Assembly: GCA_015063035.1 (NCBI GenBank)
Contig: SUTG01000001.1
Coordinates: forward strand, 1 to 64,000
Length of the DNA: 64,000 nucleotides
Reading direction: 5' to 3'
Source: Methanobrevibacter olleyae
GTDB taxonomy: Archaea; Methanobacteriota; Methanobacteria; Methanobacteriales; Methanobacteriaceae
This document shows, in pieces, positions 62,486 through 64,000 of this stretch (the first letter of the stretch is position 1; each line of letters opens with the position of its first letter). The notes under the pieces were generated by a model. That model searched no databases, was not told the origin of the DNA, and saw nothing but the letters and a program-made list of their open reading frames with translations. The translations under genes were made by a program, and so were the position numbers.

Positions 62486-64000
62486 TTGAAAATGAAAAAA
62501 ACTTTTCTTATTTTATTAGTGTTATTATGTGCTGCAGCAATGGCAGTGTCATCTGTATCTGCAGCAAGCGATGATATGATATCAGATGATATCGCCATCA
62601 TCGATGATAATGCTATGGAAGAAGTTATCTCAATGGAAACGGATGATTCTATATCTGATTCAATTGATGAAACAATTCAAACAGATATGGATAGTTCCGA
62701 TGATAAGTCTTTAGGATCCGCTCCCTTGAAGGAAGGAGAAACAAACATTTACGTTTCAAAAACAGGAGATGATTCTAATGATGGATTAAGTGAAGAGAAC
62801 GCTGTAGCAACCATTGCCAAAGCATATGAACTTGCTGGTGACGGTTCTACAATAAATATTGGTGCGGGTACATATGAGCAGTCCAGTTCCATTACTTTGG
62901 ATAAATCAATTACCTTTAATGGTGCTGATGGCACTACAATCACAAGAACTGGAACTGCAAATGTATTTACCTATAGTGGAGATGATGCTAAAACATTCAC
63001 ATTAAACAATTTGATTTTCACTGCTCCTACAAAGCAAAACAACCCAATTATAAACATTGGCGGTGAAGGAGTATTGTTAATGAACAACTGTAAATTGACT
63101 GATGCAGTTCCTGGAAATGGTAATGGCGCAATAAAATTGTTTTATAATGCAAAAGCAACATTAGATGGCTGTGAATTCTATGGCCTTGTTGGTACCAGCT
63201 CCAGTGCTGCACCATATTTGGCAATTTCAGGTAACTCTGTAGTGGATGTTAAGAATTCCATTTTCCATGACATCGCTATTCCAGAGGGTTCCTTTTTAAG
63301 AGCAGTCATTTATGTAAATGCAGCCACTGCAACAGGCCTTGTTTCAAATTGCAAATTCTATAATATCAGTGGAAACACAATGGGTATCATAGAGAATAAG
63401 GCAGGTGTTTTAACAGTGTCTAACTGCAGTTTTGCAGATAATGATTTAACTGCTTCAAACTGTAAAGGATTAATTTACATTTCTCAAACATCCGCTCAAG
63501 GAAACAGCATCATAACAGGAAACGCATTCCATGACAATAATGGAGCATATGCAATTTGGGTTTCAGCAGCTCCTACCACTGTAGAAAACTGTGCATTTGA
63601 TTTAGCTGAAGGCCAATGTGCAATCGGTAACAACAAGAATGCAGAAGTGACTGCAAACTACAACTTCTACGGTACCAATGACAACCCAAGCCCATTCCTA
63701 GACAATGTGACAGCATCAAATTGGGTAATCATGTCCGCTAGTGCAAGTGCAGATTCTGTAGCTACTGACGATTCAATCACAATAACTGCAGACTTCAGCA
63801 AATACACTGATGGAACCACTACCGGTGACGTGACAGGCACCATGGCAGAAGTTCCTGTAAAATTCACTAATGCAGATGATACCAAAGGCAGTTTAGCTAA
63901 TGAGATTCTATACCAAGACAACAAGGCTATTGTTACCTACACTGGTATTGCAGAAGGTGCTGACACCATAACTGTAACTGCAGCAAGCGTATCAACTACC
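62486..64000 (+). CDS. Adhesin-like protein, 5' part (runs off the window)
   Basis: At least 505 residues. GAGGTGA at 62475-62481 precedes a TTG at 62486; an in-frame ATG follows at 62492. A signal peptide (TFLILLVLLCAAAMAVSSVSA) leads into an acidic linker, then NIYVSKTGDDSNDGLS, the usual entry to a DUF1565/beta-helix domain, then helix rungs with repeated NNCKL, DGCEFYG and SNCKFYN motifs (about 130-410), and the beginning of an Ig-like domain. No stop is reached before base 64000. Confidence 0.8.
   Translation, partial: MKMKKTFLILLVLLCAAAMAVSSVSAASDDMISDDIAIIDDNAMEEVISMETDDSISDSIDETIQTDMDSSDDKSLGSAPLKEGETNIYVSKTGDDSNDGLSEENAVATIAKAYELAGDGSTINIGAGTYEQSSSITLDKSITFNGADGTTITRTGTANVFTYSGDDAKTFTLNNLIFTAPTKQNNPIINIGGEGVLLMNNCKLTDAVPGNGNGAIKLFYNAKATLDGCEFYGLVGTSSSAAPYLAISGNSVVDVKNSIFHDIAIPEGSFLRAVIYVNAATATGLVSNCKFYNISGNTMGIIENKAGVLTVSNCSFADNDLTASNCKGLIYISQTSAQGNSIITGNAFHDNNGAYAIWVSAAPTTVENCAFDLAEGQCAIGNNKNAEVTANYNFYGTNDNPSPFLDNVTASNWVIMSASASADSVATDDSITITADFSKYTDGTTTGDVTGTMAEVPVKFTNADDTKGSLANEILYQDNKAIVTYTGIAEGADTITVTAASVSTT

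Overview
The window looks like the chromosome of a gut or rumen methanogen of the Methanobacteriales, most likely a Methanobrevibacter. The evidence is very low GC, an archaeal histone, the small subunit of the archaeal D-family DNA polymerase, an archaeal-type fuculose-phosphate aldolase, long adhesin-like beta-helix proteins with lysine-rich C-terminal domains, TATA/BRE-style promoters and GGTGA(T)-type ribosome binding sites. No rRNA, tRNA, CRISPR array, integrase or complete insertion sequence was seen. The genus is inferred from gene content and was not tested by alignment.

Layout. 0.2-4.7 kb: two divergent adhesin-like surface proteins. 4.8-9.2 kb: housekeeping genes (TrmO-like tRNA methyltransferase, class II aldolase, PolD small subunit) and a two-gene HATPase/STAS-like regulator in which both genes carry a frameshift. 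9.7-20 kb: a Ser/Gly-rich exported protein, a CbiH-like protein with a cysteine-rich tail, a PhoU/RCK regulator with an MgtE-type cation transporter, a holin-like/phosphodiesterase membrane protein, and a MacB/FtsX-type ABC transporter behind a DtxR-like operator. 20.3-26.8 kb: a decayed HEPN/partner pair, pyrB with no standard start codon, an FAH-family enzyme, hisG, the histone and an Rpn-like nuclease. 27-38 kb: small secreted paralogues, a giant adhesin, and a minus-strand cluster of zinc-ribbon and HEAT-like proteins including one clear pseudogene.

38.5-58.8 kb is a dense defence island of lower GC. It runs: XRE/ImmA/PIN toxin-antitoxin-like operon; HNH endonuclease; two PH-like proteins; FRG-domain protein; TOPRIM nuclease; HEPN-like protein; a Sau3AI-type restriction endonuclease with a C5-cytosine methylase, a three-repeat AP2-like protein and a Dam-type adenine methylase; an unrecognised zinc-ribbon protein; then a tightly coupled four-gene operon of PLD-helicase, small protein, DndD-like SMC ATPase and a protein resembling phosphorothioation-associated protein 4. 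That last operon has no sulfur-transfer genes beside it and is the best candidate for an undescribed system. It is followed by a 1.25-kb gene-free stretch holding a well-formed small-RNA candidate (promoter, two hairpins, T-run).

60-64 kb returns to a second Rpn-like nuclease, a small anchored Ig-like protein, a gene-free stretch with two strong hairpins, and the 5' part of another adhesin that runs off the window. Throughout, intergenic regions (and some coding regions) carry short tandem duplications of about 40-110 bp.
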